Shown here: positions 63,201 to 64,000 of the stretch, piece by piece
Position numbering within the stretch: position 1 is the first letter of the stretch
How the letters are laid out: each line of letters starts with the position of its first letter
Assembly: GCF_017165765.1 (NCBI RefSeq)
Contig: NZ_JAFGZD010000010.1
Location: 110,993-174,992, forward strand
DNA from: Pseudomonas capsici
GTDB taxonomy: Bacteria; Pseudomonadota; Gammaproteobacteria; Pseudomonadales; Pseudomonadaceae
Length of the DNA stretch: 64,000 bases
Reading direction: 5' to 3'
Notes under the pieces: generated by a model
Seen by the model: the letters and a program-made list of their open reading frames with translations, nothing else
The model's database searches: none
Told to the model about the DNA's origin: nothing
Position numbers and translations under genes: made by a program

Positions 63201-64000
63201 CTGGCATTGCCGACTGGCTGGATACAAACCGTGCAGACCTGGCCAAGCGCGCAGTGCGCCCATCAACTGATCGAGGCTCAGGCCGCCCGCGTACCCCAGG
63301 CCATTGCCCTGAGCCTGGGCGACCGGCAGCTGACTTACGAAGACCTGAACCGTCGCGCCAACCGTCTGGCCCACAAGCTGCGCGAGCAGGGTGTTGGCCC
63401 GGAAGTGCGGGTCGGCTTGGCGGTGGAACGTAGCCTGGAAATGGTCGTCGGCATCCTGGCGATCCTCAAGGCCGGCGGTGCCTACGTGCCGCTGGACCCG
63501 GATTCTCCCTCGGAGCGCCTGAACTACCTGATGAGTGACAGCGGCATTGCCTTGCTGCTGACCCAGGACCATCTGTTGACCAGCCTGCCGCTGCCGCCGC
63601 AGGTGAACACCCTGTCGCTGAACGATTCGCTGCAAGGTTATGCCGAGAGCAACCCGCTCAACCTGAGCACGCCGGATAACCTGGCCTACGTGATCTACAC
63701 CTCGGGTTCCACCGGCAAGCCGAAGGGCACATTGCTGCCGCATCACAACCTGATGCGCCTGTTTGCGGCCACCGATGACTGGTTCAAGTTCGATGAGCGT
63801 GATGTCTGGACCCTGTTCCATTCCTACGCCTTCGACTTCTCGGTCTGGGAGATTTTCGGCGCACTGCTGCATGGCGGTCGTCTGGTCATCGTGCCTCGGG
63901 ACGTCAGCCGCTCGCCGGACGACTTCCATGCCTTGCTGGTGCAGGAACAGGTCACGGTGTTGAACCAGACACCGTCGGCGTTCAAGCAGTTGATGCGGGT
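57282..64000 (+). CDS. Pyoverdine side-chain NRPS, Asp (with epimerase) and Thr modules, partial
   Basis: An open frame of at least 2239 codons that leaves the window. Domain order with rough residues: condensation (HH182), adenylation (core HTSGSTG near 650), carrier LGGDS (Ser1043), epimerase (HHLVVDG at 1220), condensation of the D-acceptor type (HHILMDG at 1686) and adenylation (core near 2139), cut before its end. The first pocket reads DLTKIGHVG, the known Asp code. The second begins D-F-W-N, as in the Thr code. The product should be D-Asp (hydroxylated by the SyrP-like enzyme) followed by Thr. The start MTGTTAARIAKRF overlaps the previous gene. Confidence 0.9.
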   Translation, partial: MTGTTAARIAKRFVGLPLEQRQQFLARLRQEGKDFSLLPVPVSRHDFDEIPLSFAQQRLLFLWQLDPLSDAYKMTTGLRLRGELDESALLCSFDHLIERHEVLRTVFNTEGDQPRQVILGNQSVALERVDLSALSEGVRETELAQQVEQSTRQPFDLHKGPLLRASLYRLVADEHVLVVSMHHIVSDGWSMDVMIQEFVHCYQAYSECREPVLPELPLQYADYAIWQRKWLEAGEGERQLDYWRRQLGDEQPLLDAAHDFQRPATQSFQGEHLKFDFGLDLSRQLNAFARSQGMSLFMLVLAGFSLFLSRKAGQRDIRIGVPNANRGRAETEGLIGFFINTQVLRCEVDERLSYLDLLARIRETSFGAQAHQDVPFEQLVDQLAPERSLGHNPLFQAKFNQNVVLKQKVALKLPGLEVSEYAFHKDGAHFDLALDITDDGALIHGDMTFASDLYKRSTVEGFIPALLELFKTLLAAPQAPLFGLGTLPVQHKQIDREPAAQVLQQWQAQVEKQPEALAARCLERTLTTAELDQAANRLAHHLVSLGVSEGQPVAVLMERSLDWLTAVLAIFKAGGVYMPLDVKAPDARLQQMLEGAGARVLLCAEGDQRQTSLSVAGFQGLTYAPSLWQHQPVTHPAIVVSAQSPAYVIHTSGSTGQPKGVLVSHGALGSYVRGLLERLELAPDASMALVSTIAADLGHTVLFGALCSGRPLHVLTEALGFDPDGFAEYMAEHRVGVLKIVPGHLAALLQAANPADVLPQHALIVGGEACPPALFEQVRQLKPGCRFINHYGPSETTVGVLTHEVQAIDPARSVPVGMPLPGAHAYVLDDVLNLSDEQVAGELYIGGDSVALGYLGQPGLTAERFVPDPFAGEGQRVYRSGDRMRRSRQGLLEFIGRSDDQVKVRGYRVEPAEVARVLLRFESVAEATVVAQGVEGDESRLQLVAYCVPAAGTTLSVDTLREQLTASLPEYLVPAQFVVLERLPLTANGKLDKRALPKPGVIKQRYTAPVGEIEEKLAAVWADVLKLEKVGTTDNFFELGGDSILSLQIIARAKRQGLKLSPKQLFEKQTIAQLATVAKLIQKKPAAAVEQVSGNLPLLPIQARFFEINIPERHHWNQSVMLKPNRPLEASHLLAALQALIEQHDALRLGFAQQDGQWQASFGPLSTRDLLWVHELDNISRLTELADEAQRSLDLKNGPLLRAVLVSLPEGEQRLLLVIHHLVVDGVSWRVLLEDLQQAYVALNTGKALALPAKTSSLKAWAEQLHRYAASETLAAERDYWLQTLSGDIQPLPCDNPHGTQRNRDVAHASSWLSKDLTHKLLKVAPAAYRTQVNDLLLTALAQVLCQWSRQPSVLIQLEGHGREDLFDDIDLSRTVGWFSSLFPVRVTPQAELGASICGIKEQLRAVPNKGVGYGVLRYLGDAGFARELAALPQAQVTFNYLGQFDGSFNADDGALFVPSGDSSGHALSEDGPLSNWLSINGQVFDGQLQLDWAFSGEVYQAATIEALARQYEQALTAVIEHCLDGQQGVTPSDFPLATLTQTQLDRLPIAAGNIDDIYPLAPMQQGMLFHSLFEQEAGNYINQLRVDVAGLDVERFKAAWQASVDAHEVLRSAFVSHLEHSLQVVQRQAVVPFVELDARNQQAAWLDDWAQADRQKGFDLTRGPLLRLALLRTTDNSHHLIYTSHHILMDGWSSSRLLGEVLQRYSGQPLPQQSSRYRDYIEWLQRQDAQASERFWTEQVAELSEPTRLVQALKSSAGGQGYGDYFHLIDAAGTQRLSDFAREQRVTLNTLVQSAWLLLLQRYTGQSSVTFGATVAGRPADLPGVEEQLGLFINTLPVIASPRPEQSVADWVQQVQTKNIALREYEHTPLYDIQRLAASGGEALFDNILVFENYPVSEALQQAPAGLAFSGLHNQEQAHYPLTLVVEAGDTLSVRFSYDRQHFAAETVAQLASHFDHLLQTLSTAPSASLGELALPTGWIQTVQTWPSAQCAHQLIEAQAARVPQAIALSLGDRQLTYEDLNRRANRLAHKLREQGVGPEVRVGLAVERSLEMVVGILAILKAGGAYVPLDPDSPSERLNYLMSDSGIALLLTQDHLLTSLPLPPQVNTLSLNDSLQGYAESNPLNLSTPDNLAYVIYTSGSTGKPKGTLLPHHNLMRLFAATDDWFKFDERDVWTLFHSYAFDFSVWEIFGALLHGGRLVIVPRDVSRSPDDFHALLVQEQVTVLNQTPSAFKQLMR

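Noticed and set aside
59085..63929. A 1614-codon open frame on the minus strand
   Set aside because: It is antisense to the NRPS gene and arises from its GC-rich codon usage; the plus frame has continuous C, A, T and E domain motifs, while the minus frame has no recognisable domain.
1..64000. CRISPR arrays, tRNA or rRNA genes
   Set aside because: No regularly spaced direct repeats and no tRNA-like cloverleaf or rRNA sequence were noticed while reading. The repeats seen are REP-type palindromes and gene duplications.

Overview
The window reads as chromosome of a fluorescent Pseudomonas, most likely a plant-associated species near the P. syringae group. The left part keeps a gene order I know from P. 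aeruginosa and P. syringae (sthA, lolCDE, queF, mlaA, rssB/rssC, tal, dusA). The rest is a pyoverdine (siderophore) locus with pvdS, pvdG, pvdL, pvdH, an MbtH-like gene, the fpv ferric-pyoverdine release operon and peptide-chain synthetases. All assignments come from reading the sequence; no database search was run.

Layout. 1-12.4 kb is housekeeping: the tail of sthA, a glycerophosphodiesterase, two PilZ proteins, the LolCDE lipoprotein-release ABC transporter, queF, a DUF4404 protein, a HAD-like protein without its nucleophile, mlaA, an RssB/RssC stress-signalling pair, tal and dusA. 12.4-20.7 kb is accessory signalling: a universal stress protein, then a minus-strand operon of GAF histidine kinase, NarL-type regulator, a chimeric sensor/HTH protein, a hybrid histidine kinase and a single receiver. 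Divergent from it lie two tandem copies of a small secreted SnoaL-like protein with duplicated promoters. The chimera looks like the scar of a tandem duplication followed by an in-frame deletion.

20.7-37.4 kb is the conserved pyoverdine core. The sigma factor gene pvdS lies behind a strong Fur box. Divergent from it are a 21-residue leader ORF, the type II thioesterase pvdG and the 4332-residue synthetase pvdL (acyl-ligase, Glu, D-Tyr and Dab modules), followed by pvdH, which makes the Dab precursor, and an MbtH-like gene. Several transcription units have TAAAT/TAATT-N16-CGT elements like those used by PvdS. 37.4-38.2 kb is gene-free and holds REP sequences and a long inverted repeat. 38.2-44.5 kb is the fpvGHJKCDEF operon (inner-membrane reduction, periplasmic capture and iron import), with a Fur-like site upstream.

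44.7-64 kb carries the strain-specific side chain: a SyrP-like Fe(II)/2-oxoglutarate oxygenase and two NRPS genes whose binding-pocket residues read as Lys, then Asp (with epimerase), then Thr. Together they predict a pyoverdine peptide starting Lys-D-(beta-hydroxy)Asp-Thr. Between the oxygenase and the synthetases, on the opposite strand, sits a four-gene type VI secretion cassette: vgrG, a large effector candidate with colicin-like hydrophobic helices, and two tandem membrane proteins that look like diversified immunity proteins. The second NRPS gene runs off the right edge.
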